DNA of 64,000 nucleotides, from positions 153,634,511 to 153,698,510 of the forward strand of contig OV884059.1 of the NCBI GenBank assembly GCA_930367215.1, read 5' to 3'. The position numbers were made by a program, and so were the translations under genes. This DNA comes from Pollenia angustigena. Taxonomy: Eukaryota > Arthropoda > Insecta > Diptera > Polleniidae. Shown in pieces: positions 33,746 through 45,987 of this stretch. The notes under the pieces were generated by a model. That model saw nothing but the letters and a program-made list of their open reading frames with translations. It did not search any database and was not told the origin of the DNA. Position 1 is the first letter of the stretch; each line of letters begins with the position of its first letter.

Positions 33746-36190
33746 CAGACACATCAGACACTTACCATTGCCAGAGTTCGAAGAAGATTGTATCCAGGCC
33801 ACATCTATAAATCTGACTGATTTCAAACTAACGTTAACATCCGTTTATTGTCCCCCGAGGCACAAAATTCTACACGATAAATTTCTCAACTTCTTCTCCA
33901 CATTGGGCCAGAAATTCATTGCTGCTGGCGACTACAACGCTAAACATACATATTGGGGCTCCAGACTTATTAGTCCTAGAGGTAATCAGCTATATAATAC
34001 CGTAACTGCAAATAACTTTGATGTGGTATCGAGTGGTGAGCCTACCTATTGGCCAACCGACTTCAACAAGCTACCAGACCTTATTGACTTTGCTGTAATC
34101 AAAAACATCAAGCGCGATCAGGTACTAGTTAGTTCCTCCTATGATCTTTCGTCTGATCATTCACCTTCAATCCTCATTTTAAAATGTAACTCTGACGCCG
34201 CAGCTGCAAACTGGTTTTCCTATCCAAACAGAAACACAAATTGGTTAAAGTATAAAATGTATGTGAGCTCTCACCTATCACAGTGCATTCTCTAAAAAAT
34301 TCATCTGACATCCAAATAGCTGTCGACCGATTTACAGAAGTCTTGGATGCTGCAGCAAGAAATGCAACCCCAATCAAGCGGACAATTAAACGTGCTCCTT
34401 ACAATACATCGACGGATATAGAGACCCTTATCAGAGAAAAAAGGAAGTTAAGAAGACAATGGCAAAACAGTCGTTCCCCAACCACTAAGGCCCAACTACA
34501 ATTATGCCTGACAACTCTTCGCAACAAATTGAGATAGAACCACGAGTCTGCAATAGAAGGCTATCTAAACAGCCTAGATGCCACAAAAAACTCCAATTAT
34601 AGCTTATGGAAGGCTGTACGGCATATGAAATGCCCTATAACCCAAGAATCTCCATTAAGACTGGAAAACCGCACTTGGGCGAAAAACACAGATGAAAAAT
34701 TAAACGCTTTCGCGGGCCATCTTGAGAAAGTTTTCACGCCACATGATACACATACTTGTTCCTGTCGTCCAACCATTCCTGATAAGGTAAACCATCCATT
34801 AAAATTTAACATTACTCAAGTAAAATCTGCAATAGAAAAAGTGAATATTAGAAAATCTCCCGGACTTGACCGTATCACAGGGTCAATGATAAGAAACTTA
34901 CCTTCGTCTGCTTCCAGAATCTTGCTGTTCATTTTTAACGCTATATTAAGAGTCGGATACTTCCCATCCTCATGGAAGAAGTCTATAATTGTTATGATTC
35001 CCAAGCCAGGAAAAGATGCTAGCCAGGTTGCGTCGTACAGACCGATAAGCTTATTATCAATCCTATCAAAGCTTTTCGAAAAAATATTCATTTTAAGTAT
35101 AACTCCTCATCTAAATGAACACGACATCATCCCGGATCACCAGTTCGGATTCAGAGCGAAACATGGTACAATAGAGCAAGTGCATAGAATTGTCACCCTT
35201 ATTAGATCGGCGTTTGAGAAAAAGCAATACTGCTCAGCCCTGTTTATAGACATTTCCCAAGCATTTGACAAAGTTTGGCATGATGGGCTACTCATCAAAA
35301 TAACACGAATGCTTCCTCAAAACACTCACAAGCTTCTGGAGAGCTATCTAACAGGCAGAACATTCATAGTAAGGTCGCAAGATAAATACTCCCCCCTCAA
35401 GAAAATTACTGCTGGTGTTCCCCAAGGCAGCATATTAGGACCGCTTCTATATATAATATACACAGCGGATATGCCAACAAACCTGAGCACGCATACCTCT
35501 ACATTTGCAGACGACACAGCATTTATTAGCGTTAACCATGACCCAAAAGTCGCATCGCAAAATCTGCAGTCCCACATCAATGAACTAGAGGCATGGCTAG
35601 AAAAATGGAGAATAAAGGTTAACCCGGCTAAATGTGCTCACTTAACTTTCACGCTCAGAAGACAAACGTGCCCAGCAGTAAAAATAAATAACATCACTGT
35701 TCCGGTAGAAAACCATGTAAAGTACTTGGGAGTTCATATAGATAGACGTTTGACCTGGTCTCGTCATATCGAAGCGAAAATAACGGCTATGAAACTTAAA
35801 GCAGCTCAACTACATTGGCTTCTCGGTAGAAACTCAAACTTGTCTTTAGACAACAAAGTTCTTCTATACAAGTCCATCATAAAACCAATATGGACATATG
35901 GCATCCAATTATGGGGTACTGCATGCGCATCTAACATCCAAAAGCTTCAAAGAAGACAGTCTAGAATATTACGACAAATTGTCTGCGCCCCATGGTATAT
36001 ACGTAATGATATTATCCACAGAGATCTCAACGTCCCCACTATCCAGGAGGAAATTAAAAAATATTCAATAAGCTACATCGATAAACTAATGGTTCACCCT
36101 AACTACCTCGCTCGGGGTTTGCTTCAGTTCGAAGGTCACCAGAGGCTAAAAAGAACCGATACTTTGAGCCTTACTAGAAGACAGTCTTAA
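33746..36190 (+). pseudogene. Jockey ORF2 (endonuclease, reverse transcriptase), two lesions
   Basis: The first part (to 34295) is the C-terminal half of the apurinic-like endonuclease, with AAGDYNAKHTYWGS (about 33921-33962) and SSDHSPSI (about 34149-34172). A frameshift near 34260-34285 moves the frame; a TAG at 34535-34537 then interrupts it. From 34538 the frame is open to 36190 and holds the reverse transcriptase: SPGLDRITGSM, RPISLLSILSKLFEK, FGFRAKHGT, motif A FIDISQAFDK (35242), motif B GVPQGSILGPLL, motif C FADDTA (35503), motif E KYLGVHIDRRLTW, and KPIWTYGIQLWG near the C-terminus. These are Jockey-clade hallmarks. With all RT motifs intact but only two lesions upstream, it looks young. 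Confidence 0.9.
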
Positions 36191-36333
36191 AAATTTGAAT
36201 ACAGCAGTTAGTGGTTACACAGGTAACAACTAATAAACAACAAGTAGAATTAAGATTTGAATACATATTGTAAATTTCGATAAGAAAGATTCAATAATAA
36301 AAATAAATTATTAAAAAAAAAAAAAAAAAAAAA
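33746..36333 (+). mobile_element. 5'-truncated Jockey-type retrotransposon, copy 1
   Basis: About 2.6 kb, starting in the endonuclease domain of ORF2 and ending in poly(A) (36313-36333) after AATAAAAATAAATTA. It is bounded by a perfect 13 bp duplication AATTGAGCGCTTT. ORF1 and the 5' end are missing, the usual result of incomplete reverse transcription. Its base composition is clearly less AT-rich than the flanks. It shares its 3' end with the copy at 57429-58239 and its middle with 1-304. Confidence 0.93.
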
Positions 36334-36346
36334 AATTGAGCGCTTT
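36334..36346. repeat. Right target duplication of Jockey copy 1
   Basis: AATTGAGCGCTTT, identical to 33733-33745; the first two A are ambiguous with the poly(A). Confidence 0.9.
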
Positions 36347-36917
36347 AAAATCTTTATGTTCCATGTATTTTTTTTAGAGGCAATTTTTGCTGCAGTTTAA
36401 TATACCCTTTTCTAGTCCCGCCAAATATAGAGTATTGCTTTGACACTATGGACATTCGACATGGGCGTTAAGTCGTCTGATTAACCAGGCTTCTTGCTTT
36501 TCAGAATGTCATAAGAGTTTCTATTTGTATTTCCAGTTATGATTGGATGCAAAGTTATCTTCTTGTTTTTTACGGCGTTTAAGCTGCATTTCCGACATGC
36601 AAAATCGACTTTTAAACTTTTTGGTGTTAAATTCGTGTGGCACACAATTTCCTTAATTATAGATAAATCTTGCTGCATGCAACATTTTTGGAAATTCCTG
36701 CTTAAGTTTCTTTCTATGGTTGTGAGAGTTCTCTTCGGAGTTTGACAACAAACTGTTTCATGAAGCATTGCAGTGCAGCGCCTTCAATTTTTCATATTCA
36801 AACTTGTTTTGGCTGGCTTGGACTTTTCAAGCAAAACTTTCCCATAATAATGATTTGTTAAAAAAGCAAGACAGAAAAGTTTGTTTCTTTCACTATTTCG
36901 TTCAATGACTAACATAC
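36347..36917. other. Unassigned stretch
   Basis: A minus frame at 36481-36768 has several cysteines (CHTNLTPKSLKVDFACRKC) but no pattern I recognise. No element ends. Confidence 0.4.
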
Positions 36918-36937
36918 CAACCTAAATCAGCGCGTAA

Positions 36938-37895
36938 AGCCTAGTACTCTGTTCGAACCTGCGAAAAATGTTGAGCAACATTGATTATTTCACACGAAAA
37001 TTTTGTCATGTATCAATATTATCTATCCTGCGGTTTTTAAAAACTTACCGTTTTTATTAGTTACAAGTATCCAAATTTGTAGTTCAAAATTTGAACTTGC
37101 AATCAAAAAGCGGTACGAAAACATAATATCACTAAAATTTAAAAAACATTAATTTTGTACATGCATGGTTTTCGATTTTTCCGATGATATTCAAATTCAT
37201 AGAAAATTAAACTAAATGAAATTCTGTCAATAACGGAATAATTCTTTGCTTTAGTCAAGCAAACACAAGTTTTGTATTTTAAATTGTGTGCTAAATTTTT
37301 AGTCAAATAAGTGAAGAAAAAAAAAATTCCAATAAACTGATGATTGCTTGATTTTAAATCAAACTATTTTTTTAGCACAAAATGTTTTAATATTATAGTC
37401 ACTTATGTGTAGTGAGATTCAAAATTTTCAGTTCATCACTTAACATTAACAAAATTATTGCAATAATTTTAAACAAGTGCACTACCCCCATCTATGGAAA
37501 AACCATGTGTTTTGATAAATGTCATTAAAAAAAGTCAAACAATTTTATTTTAATTATTTTCTATAGTAAAAAACAAAAAAATTTCATTTGATTATTAGTT
37601 TATGTACTTTTGTAGATTTTTATTTTTGAAACGCTTGTTATAAACTCCACTTCACAAAAACAAAATAAAAAATTACAAAAAATGATAAGTTGTTGCTTAA
37701 AATTCCGTGCCAAATAATAGGAGCTGCACTTGTTTCGCACGGAAAATAAAAATGTTGCTAGAAACATTTCGCATGTTTTTCGTATGTAAACAGAGTACAA
37801 CTCTATCAACATTTTTTCGTTTGTATTTTATAGAAATTTTTTTTATATTATATTTGACAACATTTCGCACGAAATAATGAACAGAGTACCAGGCT
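36938..37895. mobile_element. 958 bp MITE-like element, TAA duplication
   Basis: The ends AGCCTAGTACTCTGTTC and AGCCTGGTACTCTGTTC (complemented right end) match at 16 of 17. TAA lies at 36935-36937 and 37896-37898. Family E copy 1 has GCGGAAAGCG where this copy has GCG-TAA-element-TAA-AGCG, confirming the boundaries. CGCACGAAA/TTTCGTGCG-like motifs recur near the right end. No transposase. Confidence 0.85.
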
Positions 37896-37931
37896 TAAAG
37901 CGTTTTCTATCTGTCAAAAATTCTCATGCTA

Positions 37932-38627
37932 CACTGATAGAAAAGACGTCATAACGCTGATGTATTTTGACATCAGTACTATGACAAGTGTCTTCGTTTT
38001 TGACCCCATGAAACTTTTCATCATAACATCACTTGACCAAAGTGTCATCAGGGTCAAAATGAAATTATGTCACGACACATGGGATGACACAGCGGCATCA
38101 CAGAAATGACGAACATGTCCTCAGTGCGATGACGCAGTAACATCGGAGAAAGGACACATTAGCATCAATTTAATGACAGCTTGTCATTAAGTCAAAGTCA
38201 TTGGAATTAACTTAAGTCAAAGTGAGAGGATATTATTATTAACTTACCCCTTACACATATTTGTTTCACATTTGTTGAATGACGAACTCTCAATAATAAG
38301 ACACCAGCACCATGCCACATATGGTTTTCCTAATCATTCGACTTTAAAAATTTGATGTATTTAAAAAAATAGAATATAGGAATTTTTGCTTCTTTTAATA
38401 CAATGTAATCATTAAAATAATGTTAATAATAAACAAAATGTTGCATCGAATTGATGTCACTATAGTCATAAAAAAGATGACACGTTAAAAATTACCAAAT
38501 TGTACGAAGACGTTAGTCATTGGATTGATGTTTCTTTTTGCATTATTGATGCCATTTGTAGTAACATTGATGTCACAATTCTAATGTTAGGGCATCATCA
38601 ATATGAAGATGCATTTTTCTATCAGAG
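37932..38627 (+). mobile_element. Family D element, copy 2
   Basis: The ends CACTGATAGAAAA and (complement) CTCTGATAGAAAA are inverted, with TA at 37930-37931 and 38628-38629. It matches 16747-17411. Dense GATGACA/TGTCATC and TGACATC motifs fill the interior. Copy 1 of family E lacks it, giving an empty site. Confidence 0.85.
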
Positions 38628-39146
38628 TAATATATAATATATGAAGTTGACCCAAAAGGCGCGGCGTCAACGCTTTGCTATTGTTAAAAATGTATGTTAA
38701 ACATTTCTTATTTTTCGAATTCTATGAGCTAAATTTTAGTTATGTATTTTTTAAAGCTTTTTTGTAATAGTCCTATTCCTTCAATTTTTAGAAATGAATA
38801 TAATTAAGTGACTTATGAAAAGAAATAATTCCCAGTTTATATTTGTTAAAAATGTATGGCAATTACGCTATTTCTTGGTCAATCTTGCCGTTTTATCTCC
38901 ATTTTATTAAAAAAGATAAGTTCACACTACTGCTCATGATACAACGTTGACGCTAGAAAATCGTACGCCTGTTAGTCTGTAAGTGTTAATAAGTAACAGA
39001 TTTTTACCCTCTAAAATTCTATTATAATTATTAACCCACCACCCGCCAATGTCCTATTTGGGACACATTTAAAAACGTATTTTTAAACAATTGTTTTTTG
39101 TAATAAGTCCCAAAAAAGAATAGTAGCGGGCAATGGCTTAAAAATA

Positions 39147-40304
39147 CAGTCAAATTCCGATAATTCGTACCCCGATAAATCGTAATTCCCGTTAATTCGT
39201 AATAAACTATCGGTCCCTTGAAAAAATCTCGTTAATTCGTAAAATTTCCATACATTTTGGTCCCCTCGATAATTCGTAATTTTTTTTGTCAAATAAAATC
39301 TTCTTTACCTCTTATAAATCGTAATTGTTTGCTTAAGGCGCCCGTACACGACATGTATTTGTCATCTGACATGTCAAATTTTCAAGTCACGTGTAATTGT
39401 TCATGTCTGTCAAAATTGCTGTTTTACATACGGTTTATAATATTCGGTCACAAACGTACATGTAATTTGCTTCTGATATTGTCTCTGTTTTTTTCGCATT
39501 GTTATTGCAGAAACCAAAGTAGTTCTCGGTTTCAAAATAACTTGCTGCCGCCACGAAAATATTTATTTGCGCCGTAAAATAATTTAGCCATCTTAAAATT
39601 TTTTCTTTTATTTTAAAGATAATAATTTAGAATTTTATAATTAAACGGGTTTTATGTATATATTTACATAAATTCTATTCAATGGTGAGATGAGCATACA
39701 TATCTTGGTATTGTAAAATATTAACTTCAGCCGGCTAATGATTCCTTCAATAGTTGACGCCGCTGCCAGTTTCTTCCCGGCATAGATTTCTGATGTCAGA
39801 TGGTTTGTCAGAAGAAAATTGAGCATGCTCTAATTGAAATTTTGTCAGATGACTTTGCGTCTGACTTTTACAGAAGCAAAGTTAAAAAGGTAACACACGA
39901 CATGTATGTGTTTTGCAGTGGGAAATTTGACATGTCAGATGACAAAAACATGTCGTATATATGCTCCTTTACTACCACTTATAATTCGTAATAAAAACAA
40001 CAGAAACATGGAAAGAATGATTTTTTGTTTACCACTATTTTATTTTTGCGTGGTTTTTTGCTTGTGTGTGGGTATGTCTTAAGATCAGTTTGTTACATGA
40101 ATAATTTTTATGTATACGTTTTACATATTTTATTTTTAACAATTGTTTTTTATATTTTTTTTATTGTTTTAATAATTAAATTAAAACCCCCGCTATTTAT
40201 TTTATTTTAACCCCGTTAAATCGAAACCCCGCTAAATCGAAAACCCCTTTAATTCGTAAGAAATGGTCGATCCCTTGCGATTACTAATTATCGGGATTCT
40301 ACTG
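39147..40304. mobile_element. pogo-like element with AATTCGTAA repeats
   Basis: The ends CAGTCAAATTCCGATAATT and CAGTAGAATCCCGATAATT (complemented right end) are inverted, with TA at 39145-39146 and 40305-40306. Near both ends there are many copies of (C)CCG(A/T)TAATTCGTAA or the AAATCG variant. Ends starting CAGT next to TA are characteristic of pogo/Tigger relatives. No transposase is present, and about 630 bp of the interior is an inserted MITE. Confidence 0.75.
39336..39968. mobile_element. 633 bp MITE nested in the pogo-like element, TTA duplication
   Basis: Ends AGGCGCCCGTACACGACATG and, complemented, AGGAGCATATATACGACATG; the arms then share TTTGTCATCTGACATGTCAA. TTA lies at 39333-39335 and 39969-39971. 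The interior has repeated TCTGACA/TGTCAGA motifs. Non-coding. Confidence 0.8.
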
Positions 40305-40306
40305 TA

Positions 40307-41216
40307 TGTGTAAAAACCATGTGTAAAAGATACACCATCTATGGTGAATCCTGCATTTTTAGTTCTTTCCTAATAATCAAAACACCTTGACATAATTTTC
40401 AAATACACTTCTAAATCATTTTATCAATTGTAATTTATCTACTTAATATTTCTATAAAATAATTCTATAACAATCATAACATCAATAACAATAAAAAAAA
40501 TCGCATCTTTTTCCATAAATTGCAACAGACGTTGCAGTTGTTGTCATCATTTTGTTTTCCAAATTAGAAATTATTTACAATTTTAATAAAACGCATAAAT
40601 AATTTTATTAGCAGCCCCCAGGTAAAATGACTTGGTTATAACGAGACCAACCGAGAGACAGACAAACCAACAATTACTTTGATGCGAAAGAAAAAAAGGG
40701 TGGAGACGGATGGACAGATAATAATTTACAACTAAACAGAGCCATATTGTATTCATTGTTGCGTCACAAACGTAAATTGTATTAAACGTTTTAGCCGATT
40801 GCAATTTAGCCAGATAAATCATGAAAATGGATTACGGCTGGTTAGCACGGAAGCATAAAATGTTTTTTCAAAGTGTCATTAAAATGAAAATATAAAAAAA
40901 ATGAATTAAAAATATTTGTAGTTTTAATGTAAGAGGAATGAAATATTCATTGAAAATTATAATAATAAAATTGAGTAAAATATCGTTATTTACAAGGTTA
41001 AACGAGAACTACCAGAGGGAAGTTTCATTGTTATCGTTTAACGATAACTGTAGAAAGTTTCTTTTTCTTTAATCGATTAGCGAAACCTATTAGCGATTTT
41101 GTTATGAAAATTATCGTTAGTTGATAACTATAAATGATTTCTTAAAATAATCTAGTTCTCTATCATTTTCCGATTGCAATAAAGAATTTTAAAAACAAAT
41201 CGGTTTGTTATCGTGT
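40307..41216. other. Unassigned AT-rich stretch
   Basis: Short ATCGTTAAACGATAA-like palindromes at 41033-41050 only. No gene recognised. Confidence 0.5.
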
Positions 41217-41786
41217 ACACACAGAAAAAAAATACCAATGTAAAATTAACATGGCGAAATGTTGATTGCGATAGAAAATTTCTGCAAAAGTATGCCCTTT
41301 ATTTAAATTTATCATTATTTCATATTAATTTTAAAAGAAAAATATTAAAATAACCTTAAATCACGTTTATTTAATATTATTCACTGTTAAAATAACATTG
41401 TTCAATATTGAATCCATAAAAACCAGTTTTTTATATTAAATCAAAAGTTTATATTGTTAAATTAACATGCATACATACTAGAGTTGTCAACCGATTAAGA
41501 ATAATTCGATTAATTGATGAAACAAAAACAAACTCTTGTTCGAATAACTTTAAAATGACGATTTTCGAATAACGAATAAATCGATTAAATTATGTCGATT
41601 AATCGAACAATTTTTTTTATTAAAAAATAAATTAATTAAAGACTAATAAGAAATAAAAGCTTAGAATTTGATTTATTCTCATACGTTTTTAGCGAATTTA
41701 TACAAAATGTAGAAAAAGAAAAAATTTTGTTGCTATAGCCCTCATTGTAATTAATCTCAATGTTTAGTAGGCAAAAACCGTGTTAA

Positions 41787-43075
41787 AGGCTAGATTACAC
41801 TATTATACTTTGTATTAATACATGTCAAAAACTCAAGTAATCCCTGTAGGAAGTCAAACACATTTTTAAATAACTTCAAACTGGTTTTTTTATAACCACA
41901 TCTAGTTGATTAAGTGACTTTTTTCCTTGTCTACGACTCATTATTTTAACATAGGCATGTCATAGGCTGTAGTCAATTGGCCATCTTTGCATGACTTTTT
42001 AACTGACTACCAACTACTTATTTTTCAACCTATTTGTAGTTAATTTATAATATAGTCAGTTTATAATAAATTATTAAAATTTTAAAGATTTTTTGTCAAA
42101 AAAATATATGTACATACATATGTACATATAAACATACACACATACATATGTATGTATATATAAAAATAATTATTTAAGAAGATTTCGCATCAAATTGCTT
42201 TAAATGATGATGTATAATAGTGCTGAAATAAATACGCTACATAATTTATTGTACATAAACAGATGTGTATTGCTTTAATTTTTAATTATTTTCAATTATT
42301 ATTTGTATTTTAATAAGTTTGTATATATTTTTTTCATTTGACTTCATGACATCGAGTCATAACCGCAAAAAAAGCTTAAGTAACACCATTTTCCATTTTC
42401 GTTTTTTTTAATAAACGACTTTATTGGCAACACTTGCATCATCTCCTAAAATGTCATGGTCATATTAGGAACCGTTACGATTTTAAAGCAAAAACAATTT
42501 TATCTCAAGCGACAATATTCATACAAAATTTTTATGAAATAAAATAAAAAAAACCTTCTCCTGTAAAATTTTTTTTTGTCACTTAAGCTTTTTTTGCGGT
42601 TATGACTCGACATGCTTGTTTTACTTACTTTGCTTTTATTTGTGTTTTACGTATGCCTCTATGCAATATGTTTGGTTGATATCTGCATGAGGTTTAAACC
42701 AATTTGTAATCATTTGAAAACTAGTTAATTTATAGTTAGTGTTTTTTGCAACTGACTATTTTATTTACTACAGGGATATGACAAAATGTGATAGTGTGAA
42801 TGCAATGTGTCACGAAAATGAAAAGTATTATGAAAAAAGTTTGACATCCCATACGACTTCATCGTTTTTTGAAAAATTTCTAAACAATAATACTTTTGAT
42901 TGGATCAGGGTTGCATTTTATATCATGTGTGAGTGTTTATACTTTGTGTGATGGTGTGAACACAAACTGTCATGTTACATTAGATTTTTTGACAGTCGCA
43001 TCAAAACTTATTAGATTTCTATCTCACAAAGAATTATGGAATACGTAAGACTTTTGAGATAGTGTAATCTAGGCT
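41787..43075. mobile_element. 1.29 kb MITE-like element, TAA duplication
   Basis: Ends AGGCTAGATTACACTAT and AGCCTAGATTACACTAT (complemented right end) match at 16 of 17. TAA lies at 41784-41786 and 43076-43078. It is nested in the hAT element and itself carries the 257 bp insertion below. No transposase frame seen. Confidence 0.8.
42353..42609. mobile_element. 257 bp MITE, innermost layer
   Basis: CGAGTCATAACCGCAAAAAA at the left is perfectly inverse to the right end, continuing as AGCTTAAGT for about 29 bp. ACAT flanks both sides (42349-42352 and 42610-42613). The clean arms suggest the youngest insertion of this nest. Confidence 0.8.
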
Positions 43076-43713
43076 TAAGTATTCATTGTATTTCAAAAAT
43101 ATATCTTATGTTCGTATTAAACAAATCTTTGATAAACAATTGTAACAGCTGTTTTCTTTTTAAACCAAACGTTAAACAATTTTCATGAAATGTTGATATA
43201 ATTAATCAGAGCTATTCACATTACAGTTGAGATGATTTAGATGACAGATAATAAAGAAAAAAATGCAACAAACAAATTAAAATTTCTTTAAATTATTAAA
43301 AATTGATAAAAAATACTTTAATAAAGTGATCAGAACATCATTTTAAGCATATTAATTATGGAATTGTGAAAATTTACGATTTACTTAAAGTCAAATAAAA
43401 ACATTAAGAAGAAATCATGGTCGGTTGTACACGCGAGGGGTACTTACATGGTGACCGATTCTATATTCTACTAAGTTTAAGGTATGTTAAGAGGATTCGA
43501 TGTGGTTTATGAAGTGCTTAAGTTGTTATCATGTCAATTTGAAGTGATTAACAAAGAACTTTAATATATGGTTAATCATCTCGATTTTGATGTGATTAGA
43601 ACTTAATCACGCTCGATTTGCTTAAACGCGTTTAAAGTGTGAACATAGCATAAGTGTCACAATATTACAATTAACAAGTAAGAGTGCTATATTCCGCTGT
43701 GCCGAATCTTATA

Positions 43714-44079
43714 TACCCTTCACCATTGTGCGAGTAGAATAGAGTGCAACTAAATAATTTTTGCATATACATATACATACATATTTGCAATACTTAAAAC
43801 TTCATTGTAAATGAAATTTAAAAAGCGAAAACTGGTAAATATTTTTTTAAATCGTTTTTAGTTTCTATTTATTAAAATTATTTCGTTAAATATATGAAAT
43901 AATAAAGAAGGGTGATAACGAAAATCATATTGGGCATTATGCTAGTATATGTAAACAAATACGAAAGGGAGTGAGGGGATTGGAAGAAGAGACGACAACC
44001 GGATTTGAGCTTCGCTTTGCATAAGAATCCAGAATATATATACTTTATAGGGTGCAGGACCTTCGGTGAAGGGTATAAA
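43714..44079. mobile_element. TATACCCTTCACC element, short copy
   Basis: Begins TATACCCTTCACCATTGTGC and ends GGTGAAGGGTATA. TATATACTTTATAGGG near the right end is shared with relatives at 22.4, 44.8 and 51.1 kb. Non-coding. Confidence 0.65.
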
Positions 44080-44129
44080 AAACAAACTTAATTATAAAAA
44101 AAGTGTAATTTTTGGGATTTCAGTATTTT

Positions 44130-44933
44130 GGTCATAACTTTGCTATTTCTTAACCGATTTGACAGATTTATATACCGACGTGTTAAAGAAGAAATTTGCC
44201 AGTTATTTTGGCTATAAAACTTGGACTCGGGAAGATCTATGGTTCCTGAAAATTGGTATTTTTCAAAAAAAAATTAATATTTTGGTCATAACTTTTTCGT
44301 ATCTGAACCGATTTTCCCGAGTTTTTCCAGAAAATATTTTCTATTAAAAATTTCCGATCTTCTGATAAGGCGTAACCATAGGTCATATTATATTCAAAAA
44401 AATCAGGTTTTTATACAATTTTTAATACTTTTTGTATGGGAGGTACCACGCCTACTTCTCCAATCCCGCCCACGTTTTGTAGTTTGGTATGTATTTATAA
44501 TCTTAATGTTTGTACCTAATTTAAAAGCTTTTGCTCTTGCCGTTCTCCAGATATACAGAAAAAAGTAATAAAAATACAACAACCACAAGGGATTTTTTGG
44601 AAAAATTAGAGGCAGTCGTGGTTTTTTGGTCATATCTCAGCCATTGTTGGACCGATCTGGCTGAATTTTAATAGCAAGAAATGGTGGACTATATGTGACA
44701 TAAATGTAAAACAACGTAGCCGCTATCATGTCTGGAGTCTCCGGAAAACACATATCAAACGTAAGACGGACAGACGGATGGACGGACGGATATCGTTAAA
44801 TCAACTTCTCTCCTTATAAGGACCAATAAAATATATACTTTATAGGGTCTAAGATCAATATTGTAGAAATTACAAACGGAATGACAAACTTATATATACC
44901 CTTTTCCACCTGTGGTGAAGGGTATAAAAACGA
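44130..44933. repeat. Dispersed repeat, copy 2, with GGTGAAGGGTATA end
   Basis: The first 650 bp match 2200-2795. After GTAAGACGGACAGACGGATG it continues to TATACTTTATAGGGTCTAAG, ATTACAAACGGAATGACAAA and a terminal TGGTGAAGGGTATAAA. Its right end abuts the hAT transposase scrap. Confidence 0.7.
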
Positions 44934-45250
44934 TGTAGTAGAAGATAATCCAACGACATCAAAATACGCCGAACTTCTTCCAATGGAAAAATACATACAG
45001 AGAGACAGCGGTTGTTTTATAGAGGAAGTTGTACGCAGAAGTTTGGCTGAAGATGGAAGGTCTGCAAACGCCTTTCGAAAATCCAAAGTTTTATCGGATT
45101 ATTTAAGAATTAAGGATTTTACGATTCCTTTAAGTAATACAACGATATGGAGTTAAGATGAAAAGTTGTACGCATCAAACAAAGAAGTCATAGTGGATTT
45201 GAGAAAAAATAAAGAAGAAAATAGAAGATTTTCCATAGTTGTAAATTAAC
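44930..45250 (+). pseudogene. hAT transposase fragment
   Basis: One frame, with two in-frame stops, encodes RSANAFRKSKVLSDYLRIKD, then FTIPLSNTTIW, LYASNKEVIVDLRKN and ENRRFSIVVN followed by a stop and RTD. hAT transposases often read DEWT at the position that here is N-stop-R-T, so the first catalytic aspartate is lost. It lies near the right end of the 41479-45407 hAT element and presumably was its transposase. Confidence 0.6.
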
Positions 45251-45987
45251 GGACGGATGTATCATATTTAAAATATGTAATTTTTTTATTCGTTATTCTC
45301 ATCGATTAATCGAGCAATTTTTCAGATTTAATCGTTAGATCGAACAAACAAAAACAATTATTTAAATTATTCGAACAAAGCTGAAAGGCGAATAATTGAC
45401 AACTCTAATACATACTTAAGTATGCACATTTTTTTATTTTCATGTTTAAAATATGTTATAAAAAGAAGACAGTTTTCGTATTCTTTTAATTAAAATTATT
45501 TAGTTAAATAGTACAGCAAGTTTTCAAAGTAGAATGATGACGAAACCCATATCTAGGGATTCTGCTGCTGCTTCTGTTAACAAAGGGGAATACAAAACAA
45601 GTGAAACATGTGTTACAGGAGTAGGTGTTTTGAATTATTCTTTTATATGTAAATGCGTATGTTGTCTCTGAAGCTTCTCCACACTGTTATATCACACTCC
45701 AACCAATGTGATTCTACATGAAATTCACGTTGTTTCAACGTGAAATAACTTTCATTCAACGTGATTCGGATTGTTATTTCAATATAAATTACATTTTGCT
45801 CTATCTTTATTGCAATGTTAAATTAACATGAACTATAGTTATTTTAAAAGAAAAAAATGTTGTTCGCAAGTTATTCTAAAATCAGGTTGAATTAACATTA
45901 AAAACGTATGAAGCAAAATCTACAACCGAAAAATTTTAAATCAACCTTGTTTTCCACGTTTTTAACTTGATTTTTTTCTGTGTGTAA

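Larger units (their letters stand above)
36918..38975. repeat. Repeat family E, copy 2, with two insertions
   Basis: Without its two insertions (36938-37895 and 37932-38627) this reads like 9147-9521: AAGCGTTTTCTATCTGTCAA, AATTCTCATGC, then GCGGCGTCAACGCTTT and later ACAACGTTGACGCT. The comparison gives paralogous empty sites for both insertions. Confidence 0.6.
41479..45407. mobile_element. Degenerate hAT element inside copy A
   Basis: Inverted ends TAGAGTTGTCAA are flanked by a perfect 8 bp duplication ATACATAC (41471-41478 and 45408-45415). Subterminal AATCGATTAA/TTAATCGAAC motifs lie at both ends. It retains a piece of hAT transposase (44930-45250). Other DNA elements occupy much of its 3.9 kb. 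Confidence 0.8.
41217..45985. mobile_element. Long repeat with ACACACAGAAAAAA ends, copy A, heavily nested
   Basis: The left end ACACACAGAAAAAAAA and complemented right end ACACACAGAAAAAAAT are inverted. Unique sequence of the family (41230-41470 and 45416-45985) matches copy B (50937-52690): TTATTTAAATAGTACATCAA-type blocks, ACGTTGTTTCAACGTGAAAT and AAAGAAAAAAATGTTGTTCG. Everything between 41479 and 45407 is later insertion. No coding frame in the family sequence. Confidence 0.7.

Noticed and set aside
34816..35091. Minus-strand frames across the Jockey ORF2
   Set aside because: Antisense shadows of the reverse transcriptase.
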